Under the pieces are notes generated by a model. It was not told the DNA's origin. It did no database searches and saw only the letters and a program-made list of their open reading frames with translations. Source: Alitta virens (Eukaryota > Annelida > Polychaeta > Phyllodocida > Nereididae). From it: a DNA stretch of 64,000 nt. This document shows, piece after piece, positions 1 through 11,800 of the stretch (position 1 is its first letter; every line of letters begins with the position of its first letter). The position numbers were made by a program, and so were the translations under genes. The stretch is from the NCBI GenBank assembly GCA_932294295.1, contig OW028574.1, forward strand, positions 54,959,797 to 55,023,796, given 5' to 3'.

Positions 1-1483
1 TAATATTAAAAGGTTATTATATTTACATATTTGACTCTGCATTGAATTATTAATATTTACATAATAGCGTAATTTGTACATTTAATGTTATAATTTTCTG
101 CTTTACCTCACTTAATTTGTTCTAGAACAAAGTCTTTTTTCCCTTGTGCCATGAATTATGCAAATCACTGCTATTGAATGGATTAGATGGAGGGCTAGGT
201 AGTGAAGAGGTAGGCACTGGCATTTCATTATTGGCATTATCACCACTATGCATTTCCTATTAGAAAACGGACTGATTGGAAGAGAACTATCAGCTTCAAA
301 TGATCTATGCACATCAGCTACAATTACAGGAGAGTGTGGGAGAGACATAAAAGGTGCTGTTGGCATAAACTCGTTGCTCGGTAAAGAGATACATCGTATT
401 ATATATGGAGGAACTGACACGGTTAGTTGTGGGGGATGTAAAAGAACATCTCTTTCTTTTTTTCAACCAAAACAACGATTTATTCCAGGTTGGTGAAAAG
501 ACTGTCCCATCTTTCCATCTAATTTCTTCAGTCCTCTCATCAGTGCTTGAATCCAGTCATTTCAATTGCTTCAGGCTGTAATAAATATAACATTGTTTAG
601 TAGTAAATATAATTAATTACAATTAAGATTTACTGTAATAATATTACTATTGATTGATACATCTAATAGTATAATTGTTACGTTAAAGTTAATTACCGTT
701 AAGGCTACTATTACAATAAAGTTAATTAAAATTAAGGCTTCTATTATAATTAAGTACTTAGTTCTTTATTATCTCATATAGTGAATAGAGACTGTGAAGC
801 TAATTGCTGCACACAAGAAGATAAATATCCATATGGTGGCATAAAAGCATAGTTATATCAGAGACTAATATTGTTAAAAAACATTCCAGTATTCAAGCAT
901 TGGGAAAATTCCTGCTCAAGGTTATGTTCGTAACAATAATCATTCAATGAAATCCATTGCATGGTTAGAATGGCAATCCTTCAAACTCGGTCGTGAAATT
1001 CAGCATGCCTGCAACAAAGGTGAAAAGTTGATGATACACTGTGGCGTAAAGCGTTATTATGCAGGTGGATAGGATGCTGTAAACAATGTCATCTATGAAT
1101 TTAATGGATGTAGATACCATGGGCATTACTGCATGGGAGACAAAATAATTAAAGACACACGAACAGGTTTTAGTATGGCAGACCTACAAAATCTTACTGA
1201 AAAAAAGCTAGAGATATCAAATCACAACGCTTTAAACTTAGATCTATCTATGAATGTGAATGTGACAGACAGGTGCAAAAAAACCTAAAATGGCCAAATT
1301 ATTGCTGAACTAGACATACCTAACGTATGTCTGACCGTGACTCTTTCTTGGAGGGAGAGTTTCAATTTAAACTTCACCATACTATTCAACATCCAAATGA
1401 AGAAATACATTATGCAGATGTATGCTCTTTAACCCATATTTAAATAAACCTCTAAAATGATGATGCGACATCTAACCATTATT
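1..1483 (+). mobile_element. Polinton/Maverick remnant, truncated end
   Basis: The right limit is set by comparison with gene A1: intron sequence shared with A1 (from about 12941) starts at about 1484. Left of it lies a DNA polymerase B relic, described separately. The stretch 1-870 is AT-rich. It contains a minus-strand open frame of 102 codons at 112-420, also open in the second copy, with no domain I can name. The element ends abruptly just after polymerase motif A, with no terminal inverted repeat visible, so this is a truncated copy sitting inside the intron before the last exon of gene A0. Confidence 0.6.
904..1447 (+). pseudogene. Polinton-type protein-primed DNA polymerase B fragment
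   Basis: In broken frames on the + strand the translation reads like the middle of a Polinton family-B DNA polymerase. It has an N-terminal GKIPAQGY segment, then YEFNGCRYHG, which corresponds to the conserved 'EFxGCxxHG' stretch of these polymerases. Near 1411-1432 comes YADVCSL, the position of palm motif A (DxxSLYP), with the expected YP damaged. An in-frame TAG lies near 1069, and at least one frame change separates the two halves. The family assignment rests on motif memory, not a search. The gene is dead: the exonuclease start, the rest of the palm and the thumb are all missing. The second copy is at 47809-48353. Confidence 0.6.
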
Positions 1484-1615
1484 ATTTTGCCTGCACTGAA
1501 CATTCAAATATATTACTTTCCATGCAGCACACTGTATTATTTTTTTAATTTGTGGACCAATTAGGTATGAATTAAGTGATTATATGACATTTGCGTAAAT
1601 TTTTCTCTGTTGCAG

Positions 1616-1659
1616 AGCCTCCAGTGTACATCAGCATTGTCCGTTTTGTTTTTAAATGA
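1616..1659 (+). CDS. Gene A0, last coding exon (C-terminus of a cationic-peptide precursor)
   Basis: After the acceptor ctctgttgcag the phase-1 frame reads (E)PPVYISIVRFVFK and stops at TGA 1657-1659. It matches the terminal exons of A1 (13105-13154) and A3 (55675-55724), which read (E)PKVYISMVR..QPQK, so P-x-VYIS-x-VR is the conserved tail. The rest of this gene lies to the left of the window, beyond the Polinton remnant. The exon is identical in the A2 copy at 48522-48565. The role of the tail is unknown. Confidence 0.6.
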
Positions 1660-1709
1660 GTTAACATGCATATGCCTTACACTAAGTTACAGACGATTTC
1701 ATCCACGTT

Positions 1710-1818
1710 GAAACTAAATTCCTGGCAGAGCAGAGAAAGCTGAATCCAGCAGGAATTCAACTGGTCAATTGCAGTCCCTCATGACGTCCTCAGGAGCAAC
1801 TCTCTTGAGTTTAGTTTC
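1710..1818. repeat. Foldback (palindromic) element in the A0 3' UTR
   Basis: It starts GAAACTAAATTCCTGGC with GAGCAGAGA and ends TCTCTTGAGTTTAGTTTC, so the two ends are inverted repeats. Related copies lie at 13221-13360, 48616-48724, 55801-55961 and, more diverged, at 58762-58910. It lies between the A0 stop and the poly(A) signal and would fold as a long hairpin in the mRNA. Confidence 0.65.
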
Positions 1819-2129
1819 TAGTTCTATGAAATTGTCTGTAATTGTTACATTAATTGGCAACCTATGAGGCCTGATAGTAAAAGTGTGTCTTGATTACTGA
1901 CTATTTTTCTTAATTTTTTATTGTCCATATCTATCTAGTCATCATGTGAGTGATAATTATCAAATTAAAGTATTATATGAATTCAGTCTCTGCAGTTGAA
2001 TAGGAGCACTTTGTAATATGCACTATCCAGTTTTCTTTATGATGTTCTTTTCCTATTTCTTATGAGCTATTCTAATCTAATTTATATATGGTGAATAAAT
2101 GATTGAACTTGAACTTGAACTTATAAATC

Positions 2130-2135
2130 AATAAA
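2130..2135 (+). terminator. Candidate poly(A) signal of gene A0
   Basis: AATAAA within 'ataaatcaataaattc', about 470 bases after the A0 stop. The same context and spacing recur after A1 (13499) and A3 (56117). An earlier AATAAA at about 2094 ('ggtgaataaatg') is an alternative. Confidence 0.4.
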
Positions 2136-2186
2136 TTCAAATTAAAGCCTTGACTTATGTTAAGCAATGACAACAACATACTGTTT

Positions 2187-5106
2187 AGCAGCTAGATTGA
2201 CACAGGACATGTTATAATAAGGAAGTGTAAATCTTACACTGCATGAGAAGTGATTCATTGTCAAGAGTTTATCATCAATGATTAATCTGAAACTGTTGGA
2301 TAAAGTTACAAGGAAGTTAGAGTGTTGTTTGGTAAAATATCAGTTGGCGTGGTTATTTTAGGCACATGGCAAAAATCTTACAAATGTAAGGTGTTCACCT
2401 TAAGTTAAGACAACTGCATTACTCATTACTGTCTGCTGTAAGCTTTTCCATACAAAAGGTAGAATATATTATATTTTTATGTTGTTTTTTTTTTGTCCCA
2501 CAAATACTGTAGCAAGCACATACTTCACTGAAGTATCAGTGATTCTGGTTTGACCACTTATTAAGATACAGTAGAGAATTTACAGTTAGTTTCATTAAAA
2601 ATAGCCCGTCAAATTAAAACTAGACAAAGTTGTCATGGCTGGCTACTCAAAACCAGATCTCAACGTACATATTTATGATCTATTAGATTAATTTCTTACA
2701 TTTACCAAGGTTTAGATCATCGTATGTTGGCAAATGCCTGTGGTGTCAATGTTATATGACCATAGTCGATGAATAAACCTATCTATCTATGTATCATCAG
2801 TTTATAATCTAAGACCAATAAATAATACATTTTCTCTGAACCTTTCCCTAAAGCCTAGGTCACACATAGCCGGTTTTACCGTAGTGAACCCGTAGTATTA
2901 CATAACGGTTATGCAACAGTTTTTTTTCGCCGGGTTGGCGACGGATTCTGGCGGCAAAAAGGGTTCTACGGATGACTCGATGGGTTCGACGGCAACTCGG
3001 TGGGTTCTACGGGTATTGTAGATATTTATTTCATTTTATATAAATTAACAATATTTCGTTCTTGTTGTTGTTTCTGAAAATAATCCAACTGGAATAAAAA
3101 TTGATATTGCATGTTCCATCCAGGATCAAAACAAATTATAGACAATCTCCCTCTTTAATATGCATAATAAACAGGAATCAGTTGAAATTCAGAATTTCAA
3201 TTATGCTTGTGATCTATGATGAACAAGCATGATTTACCCCATTCTTTGTATCATTCAAAATGCTTATAGCAATTGACATAACGGTCAATTCAGAATTTCA
3301 ATTCATGCTTGTGATCAATGATTTACCCCAATTTTTGTATCATTCAAAATGCTAATAGCAATTGACATAACGGTCACAGCAGGTTGCTATTACATATATA
3401 GGTTAATTGACTTTTACCAAACCCAAGGAAAAGTCCTTCCCATTGGTCAGTTGGCAGAATGAGTGGAAATGAATTGCAATAAAGCTCATCCAAACATTGT
3501 ATATATGATGGTCAAAACTATTGACTACACCATTCAAGTCTTGATTTACACTTCGAAAATGCCAAAGAGAAAAACATCTGTCCAGTACCCTTGTGTTTCC
3601 TGCAGCATGGCAGTATATAATAGATAAGGTGAGGAAAATTAATAAGGTATACTGGGCAAAAACAAGAATATTCTTATCAAAAACGCCCCCAACATTAATC
3701 GCTGTTCTTTAATGTAGATAGTAGATATGTAGATATGTAGCTATGTAGATAGATAGATGGTTTAGAGAGACAGATTTATATGTTATTATATAATATATAA
3801 TATCTCGCTTAAGTTAATATTTGATCTATTTTCGATCCGAAAGCATGTATGGAATCAGTATGAACTATACTATAATCCAATCAGACTAATATGAGGGGAG
3901 CAGCAGCCTTTTAAAGTATATACAACCCCACTCCCTGCTGACGCTGGTAGCAGTCGGCGTACTCCTACAACTCGGCGGGTTACTCAGGATATTTATCAAC
4001 AACAAAAAATAACTAAAAAAAACACTTGTTTGTTTTATTAAATTTTGTGGCAAGTAATGCCATTATAAAAGAAGTGTAACAACAACAAGACAATATATAA
4101 CTTGAATTGTTGAATGCATGTCTTCTTGAAAAATGGCTTAAAACATGTTATCAGAATATGCCCCAAATTATGAAATTAGTTCAAGTTGTAACCTGTGATG
4201 AGGCATGATATGGAAGTACTGCTATTTTGTAAGTGTCCTGAGTACAGACTTTGCCCCAATAACAACTACGAAGTCCAAATGAAATGGGAGATATGACAAT
4301 GAGAAAGTGTAGGCCTAAATCTAACTCCGCATCAAATTCAGCAGTGTTCAGAGGTTATTGAATGTCAACAGGGTTATCATCAATGAATCAGACTGAAAAT
4401 CCTAGCACTTGGATTTAATCAAATAGTTGGGGGCAAAAACATGACTATTAAGGTGTATGTGGGTCACTCTGTAATGGGCCACAATAGAAATTAAGGCTGG
4501 TATGGGGAGGGGCATGCCCCCCCCCCCTCCCTTGGATCTGCCAGTTATCACGTTGCTTCGGCAAAAATACCCAGTAACTGTAGTCAAATCCATAATTAAA
4601 CGTCAAATTTTTTGGTCATATTCTATCATAAAAAGCTTCGAGCCACGCATAATGGACAGATATGTTACTTTAAAGTCAAATCCCAACTTTCCAAAAAACA
4701 AATTACTCACTGTTTATATAAGCGTCAAATTTCCTATCTTTGCAATGATATTTTTTTGCCCTCTGAAGTGCTTTTATGAGCTAGAAAGTTGAGGTTTGAC
4801 TGGTTGATAATAATTCCGTCCATTTTGTTCTGCTGCATGCCATTTATAGCTGAAAAATAATTAGTGGACATTCATTTTGAATCCTACTATAAGAAGTGAT
4901 TATATATTAGACACATTGCACCAACCTTACAAATGTGCAGTCATGTAAGAAGACAATTGATTGCATTGAAAAAATTTTCTGCTGAGAGTTTAGCATACAA
5001 AAGCTGGAACAGAATCTGTATCTTTCTGTGTGTATTCATTCCAGTCAGTATTTTGCCACAGGGAGACACATACAGAAGATCAAAAATGAATTTGCTGTTA
5101 GTCCTT
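2187..5106. other. Intergenic spacer upstream of A1, no gene seen
   Basis: The parts 2187-2850 and 3990-5106 are shared with 13550-14190 and 14770-16220. A retroposon-type 3' tail with (CTAT)n lies at about 2772-2795. The part 2850-3990 is absent from the 14 kb copy and looks like an insertion of about 1.1 kb with GC-rich ends rich in CGGGTT. Inside it an approximately 100-base unit is tandemly doubled at about 3187-3376. A homopolymer-rich GGGGCATGCCCC palindrome lies at about 4508-4527. The short open frames at 4402-4792 and 4933-5142 are not supported as genes. Confidence 0.6.
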
Positions 5107-5473
5107 ACAGTTAGTTTAATTAAAAACGGCCTGTCAAGTTAAACCTATAAAAGATAGACAACCGCTACTATACGAAGCTTCCATGCCACTAAAAGGCACT
5201 GTCTGATTATAGCTGGCTACTAAAAAACGGATCTAAAAGTACATGTACCACCATCTTGTACATAAGTTCAGAGTTGCGCATATTCATTATTTCTGGTTGT
5301 CTATTCTACATACATATTCATAATATATTAGATAAATTTCTTGCATTTACCAAGATTTATATTTTTTTTCAGTGGTCATAGGTGTCAGTCAACTATAAGC
5401 TAGGAGTAGATAGATGCCAAGAACAGGTCACTACAGCCATCTAGAGTCAACCATATTTTATGAAACTAACTGT
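5107..5473. mobile_element. MITE with ACAGTTAGTTT...AAACTAACTGT inverted ends
   Basis: The left end ACAGTTAGTTTAATTAAAAA and right end TTTTATGAAACTAACTGT are inverted repeats about 18 bases long. Full relatives in the opposite internal orientation lie at 25088-25418 and 26369-26606. Half elements occur at 2583, 13945, 14381 and 34583. No coding capacity. The right end sits about 220 bases upstream of the A1 TATA box. Confidence 0.65.
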
Positions 5474-5692
5474 ATCTATCGAACAGCAAACTTCAGAGAG
5501 TCAATTCCATGAATCATGCCACTTTTAAAAGCACATACTTCCCTGAATTATTAGCGATTTTTGGTCAGTGATGACTCCAGTATTAAACACTAAAACATGT
5601 AACATGATATTCATTCAGAACTACTTTTGGGACTTTATCCTGTTATTAATATTCCTTTCAGTAATTGATACTCCTTGCATAAGCTCGTTATC

Positions 5693-5699
5693 TATAAAA
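5693..5699 (+). promoter_or_regulatory. TATA box of gene A1
   Basis: TATAAAA in the context gttatctataaaacaatgtgatc, 138 bases before the A1 ATG. The same motif and context are kept before A2 (34836-34842) and A3 (49268-49274), which supports it as the core promoter. The start site would be about 25-30 bases downstream. Confidence 0.55.
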
Positions 5700-5830
5700 C
5701 AATGTGATCTTTGCACTTATTTACAGTCCAAACATCATACTTTATCATAACACAAATGACACTCACCAGGCTTGGTGGTGTAAGACTATTTCACATACAA
5801 TCCAGATATCAAGATTCAACACTGAACATC

Positions 5831-8800
5831 ATGAAAGTCATACTTTGTCTCTGCATGCTGACTATAATGGTTATAGCAAGGGTGAGTACAATTTGAGTCA
5901 TATATTTACATACAGCTGAGTTACTATTGTGCAACCATTTTATCATGTAACAATTCTGCGGTTAATTTCCAATCAACAATGGTTTAATATGGAGGACATT
6001 ATTGGAATTAACCAAATAAAACACAAATTTATTATTGTTGTAATAATTATGTAAAATAGTCTTTTACATTTTTCTTTTTCATCTTTGACATCATGAGGGT
6101 TTTGCAGCCACTGATTGGTCAATTCTGTAAGCTGCAATGCTCAGTGGAAGGTGTGACATCATATAGGAAGATTAGAGTGTGATGTCAGTTTACACTGTAA
6201 GTCATCACCTATAGAACAGGCGATCTAATTATGGACATTTTTCGCTAGTTTACCTTGTTAAACAAAGTTAAACTATGTAGCCGATAGCTGAGTATAGACT
6301 TAAGAAATCTACTTTGAAAAATACAAGAGAATTGGATTCTGAATTGCCTGCTTGTCAGAAAAATAAATATTTTAAATAAAATATGTATTTAACGTCATGA
6401 TTTCAGATACAAAATATAACATTAGTCCAAGAGCTATAACAAAGATGATTATAACAGGTTTAAAACATGGATGATTAACATGGCTCATAAGAATGATTAT
6501 GTATAGAGACTAATGAAATGCACTTAATGACATTAAAAGTACAAGAGACATGGATTCACATTATTTTTGTTTAGGTAATTCTTCTGAATTGCCTGCTTGT
6601 CAGAACAATAATTGTGTAAAGTCAGCACATGAACATCTAATCATTCTGTAATTTCATTGTTAGACCTTTAATACAAAAAGCCAGCCTATAGACTATAAGA
6701 GAAATTGATTATTTTACTTTAGACGAGTAAATGAGCAAAACATGTACATAATTAGGTCGCTAGACTTTGAGGTGATGACACACAGTGTTTACTATGTATT
6801 CAACAGATAAAAGCGCAAAGATTCTTTCTTTTAAGTTGAAGTCATACAAACTGTTAACTGCTAAACTGTTTTGCTTAAGTCTTAATTATGTCATAATGCT
6901 TTTAGAGTTATTTGGTTTGAGTATTATTTTGTTTCATTAGGAAATGAAGCATGAAATGTATGCAAACACAGGAGAAAACTGTGACATCATGCTCTTAGAA
7001 TCAAGAGAAAATTGAAGAGTGATTCTACGTAATTATTACAACGGTGATTAAGCAATTTCAAGTACATTTTCTTTTAAATTTTAACATTGTAAATGTCCTT
7101 GAATGGCTAAAAAATAAAAGACCAACTTTACTGTTCGATGGAAAGTTAGTGGCTGAAGTGAAAAATGAGTAAATTTTTTCAGCAGTGACACCTTTTAGAT
7201 CACAATAAAATTATGAAAAAAATCACCGGAATTCTGCCCAATACTTGTGGTCAAATCAAAGCTCTTCCATTGCAGTAAAACATTCTTTTGAACATGTACT
7301 TTCATGACAAGAAAATGTTACATGATGTCTTCAGAAAATGGTCGTGCTTTCAGTTTGTATTTTATTTAGCTAATTCCAATGATGTCCAAATTAAAACCAA
7401 TGTTGTTTAGAAATGTACCACAGAATCATGACACTCAGCTGTGTGTAAACATATATATGACTCTAACTGTATGTAATGATCCAGCTTAGATTATTTTGAA
7501 GACATTTTGGAAATTGACAAAAAAATCACTCTGTAATGTTTCTGTTTTATAGCCACAACGAAATGACGAGAGTGATGATTGGCAACCTGATGTGAAAAAG
7601 GAGGAACTTGAAAAGCCAGTTCATCCTATTTCAAAACTGGAGTCATCAAGAGCCAGACTGAGTTTGAAAGATTACCAAATGCTTGCTAGTAAGGTTTGTA
7701 TCACTGTATTTCCTTTGTTTTGATTAAAAAATTCAGGTAACTGTGGTTACTTTAATCACCTGCCCAAGTTTTATTGTGAACCTCACATGTATTTCTTGAA
7801 AGTGTAGAAAAAGATTCTCGGGGAAATAAAATTTCTACTTCAGGCATTTCATAGGTAATGTCGTAAAAAAACATAACTGGTACCGGACAGACTCAAATTG
7901 CCATATTGCTGGTTTTTTTCCCCCTTAACACGCATAAATATGAGAAGGAAAACAATAATTATTAATCCCTAATTAATGAAATGCTAACAAACTCCTCAAC
8001 TTCCACCAGGTGGTGACTTGCATCATTGCTCACCAGTTAGCAGCACAAGTGAGACTTGTGGTGGCGCCAAGTGGTAACTAAATTAATGATATTACACAGT
8101 ACCATGTGAATTGTTATACTTAGGGTGGATGGACCAAACTCCAGCCCCAAATCACAGGGGAAATAAGTTGATTGAAATTGAAAATGTATGTTATGTGCAA
8201 CACATTTGCTCATAAGTAAAAGATATTGATTTACATTGACACCAAAAGACTTCAAATCTGACATGTCAAAAACTTCAAAACTTGACCAGATTCCAGCCTT
8301 TGGTCTAAATTCCAGCATAGGGTGTACCAAATTCTAGCCATGTTCTTGCATATAATTAACGCACTCTTGAACTACTTGCCTGTGTTATCCAAATGGGAAC
8401 TGATGATGCACATGTGCACAGGTGTTTTTTTTTTAATAATTCTAATATTTAACAAACAAGGGTGTCTGCAATGAATCCAAAGCTCTACCCCAGGAAAAAC
8501 ACCATGTGATAACAAAAACATTCACATTGTTTATTTATGATGTGAAATAAGGCACAAATTATGAAACCAGCTCATTACTTTTCCACTATATTTTTGACAA
8601 TTAAGAGAATGATAACTTGTTGAATAGAATGACAGTGATGAAATAACATATATAAAAGCATTCAAAACAATTTCGACTACTACTTTATATACTTGAAATA
8701 TATTAAAATATTTTGTGACAGTGACAAAATTTCCAAATAAACAGTAATATCATACCACTATCACAGTATTGTGGTATCTTTTTCAGTTCAAAGAAGTTGA

Positions 8801-11800
8801 AATGACTCCCTGCAGCCTCATTATGAATGTTCAATTCTGGCCCTCTTTGATGAATTTCAGAATTTTTATAGGTGTTTTGTTTGTCACTTTGGAGTGATCA
8901 TTTATAAAAATGAGCCTATGCTATGATTTAATATTTAGTAGTTAATCTGGCTACACAGAATATTTGCAGTAAATTTTATCTATTAGTAACTTCCAATATT
9001 TGGGGCATTTCAACTTATGTTATTTCAGATCAATTAGTTCAAATGCTTTTTCTGAAGTAGCGGCATTGACTTTTTGAATGTATTAAGTGAACTCTGCTAT
9101 CACAATCCACAAATAGTTGCACAAGAGATTGTTGGAATATACCCATTTCCGAACCTTAGTGAACTTCATGAGAAGAGGCAATTTTTTGTCTATTTTATAC
9201 TTATGGACACTTGCCTCAGAGCTCAATTAATCTGCTACATTTTGTTTAATTTACCTTTCATTTATGTAGAATATCATTAAATAGTCGAATCTCGTCAATT
9301 TGATTCTTGAAACTGTGTTGAGTGATCGCCAAACCTGGTGGTCAGACTGGATATATGAATATGTGCAGTAAGGGGTCATTTGATAAGCATGCCTGGTATT
9401 ATAAAATGCTACAAATAACCGGACAATTTGCTTCAAAGGCTCTTGGAACATTAGAGTGGAATATTTGTAGACAGATTGGATTGATATTTTGAAATAAAAC
9501 AACATTATTTGTTTATCACACCATATGACCAAATTACGTTACATAAATCCGAGTTACATTACGATTGAAATGTTGTGTTTGTTCTGCTCTTCTGATATGC
9601 ATGTTTCTTGCAATATTCAATCATTTATTCCAATGTTCATCAAACTTTATTGATCATTTCTGAATCACTGCACATACCTGCATAATAATTATGCACACCT
9701 AAATTTGACAAAATATTCACTGAATAGGGAACCCCTACTTATTTAGCAACAATATTTACAGATTATGTCCGTACACCATCAACAAGTAAATAAAAATGAT
9801 TTGAAGTCACACTGACACTTTATTGCTAAAATATTCTCAAAATAGTGACTTGCATAATAATTGTGCACGCAGTGTATGTGGTGATGTCAGTTAACAGATT
9901 AAAATAATCTATCACTATCGATTGGTGCCTACTGTTCATATTGTGCAATTTTTATCTGAATTCATACTTTTTGTAAAATGGTAGCAAGTGTGATGGCCGT
10001 TCCGAAATATATCTCATACTTTACAATGACATCTATAAAATCATTGAAGACTGAATATAGATTTGACTTCGGTTTGATCACCTCATTCCTAAATATATAT
10101 TCTCTGTGTGCAAGACATTCACCTAAAAAATAAATTAGGCATTATCTAGGCCTTAACCCCCACAACACAGTCACAGGAGCCACTTTTTGCAGCACGTTTA
10201 AACATGAAGATAATACGTGGTCTTAATTTCAGCCCTGGCTGTATTTAAGGCCCCTAGTAGGCTAGCATTAGGTCATCTAGTGGCTGGAATTAGGGCATGG
10301 TAGGCTAGAATTAAGTTCATTTGACAAACTTATTCGTGTCTCATCATATTAAGAATATTGTAAGAGAATAGGAGTGAAATGCTTCCATTTGATAAGTTAA
10401 TGCATGTATTTGTCTAATGAAGCAACACAGGTTATTATAATTATGCCATTAAATTAGTTTATCAAGTTCAAAAAAGTTTAACTGGCTTTCTTTTTTGTTT
10501 CAAAACCAGACATGTCTCCCTTTCAAAAGCCATCTGGAATAAAGACAGATTTAAATACAAAATGGTGTTTATCTAAGGCCTTCTAGAATCTCAAAACCTG
10601 TCAATGCCCAAGAAAACATTCACAGAATATAGAATTCACCAATTTTGGCACATTTTGACCCATGGGAACAGAGCAAGCAAGAAATCAAAAGTGGCTGGAA
10701 TTGAGTCCAGGCTGGAATTAGGTCCATAAGTCCTAAATGTTTTATTTTAAAGAAGTTGGTCATTGTGACTAATGCCAAACTGGACTGAGGGTGACGATAG
10801 GTGTTTAGGCACAGTAAAAATACTAGTGTCTGAAAATTTGACTCTCCAACACTCAGCCCTGCTCCTAACACACAGATTTTTGTCTTATTCAGGATGGAGA
10901 CCACACTGTTATCAAAAGGCACACACAGAGATGCAGGGTGATAAGACGACATGGACGACAAAGACTTGTCTGCAGACAAGAAAGACCTGTGAGCATTAGT
11001 CTATAAGACTTATATTACTATTTTTTGGTGCAAGAGAACAATGATATCACTGATTTTGCTACCTGGTAGTACTATCATTTTAAATCATACATAGGCTTAT
11101 ACAGTCAAAACCTTTTTATTTTAGAATTTCATGCAAATTTGAACAGTAGTCGAAGTGATTTAGCCTAAACTGACATTGGATCATCCTCATGTATATGTCA
11201 CCACCAATCAGTTGCTGAGACTTAAATATTCGCCAGGGCAATAGGGCATGTAAGTCAATCAAATCATGCTGAAATTCATATTTTGAATTAGGCGAGGGGG
11301 TGGACCAGGCGTAAATTGAATGATCCCACACTTTTCAATGGAATTACAATGTAACACTTATCAGGAGAATCAGGAATAGCATTTTCGTGACTTATCGATC
11401 CCTCACAGGCCAATATTTGTCAAAATCGCACATAGAAAGACAGGATTGGTAGTTCCCAAACACGCGCCTAACTTCTTGGGTCCATTACTCAAATACTATG
11501 CAACTTAACACTCATTTCGAACTTGAAACTTGCTTCAAAAGTTGCATGTGAGCATTAGTTCTATAAGACTTATATTACTATTTTTGGTGCAAGAGAACAA
11601 TGATATTACTTATTTTGCTACCTGGTAGTACTATCATTGTTAATAATGAAGAGCACAGCAATGAAGTATTTTGGAATATTATAACAAATTTGCTTATACA
11701 GTCAAAACCTTTTTTTTTTAGAATTTCATGCAAATTTGAACGGTAGTGGAAGTGATTTAGCTTAAACTGGCATTGGATCATCCTTATGTATATGTCACTA

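Larger units (their letters stand above)
1..2186. repeat. Segmental duplication, copy 1 (partner 46906-49114)
   Basis: This block matches 46906-49114 almost base for base by eye. The second copy carries an extra stretch of about 24 bases near 48809 and scattered single-base differences. The match begins at the first base of the window, so the left edge is outside it. It ends at the run of T after 'acaacatactgttt', where copy 2 jumps to sequence equivalent to about 5630. The block holds the end of a Polinton remnant and the last exon and 3' UTR of a cationic-peptide gene. Confidence 0.9.

Noticed and set aside
112..420. 102-codon minus-strand frame and overlapping + frame 248-496, conserved in the copy at 47017-47401
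   Set aside because: Conservation only reflects the near-identical duplication. No domain recognised; it could be a Polinton piece but I cannot support that.
9074..9280. 68-codon frame in A1 intron 2, also open (with 21 extra codons) in A3 at 51918-52187
   Set aside because: The 63-base indel keeps the frame, but the two copies are recent duplicates, so shared openness is expected. There is no splice or start support and the protein looks random.
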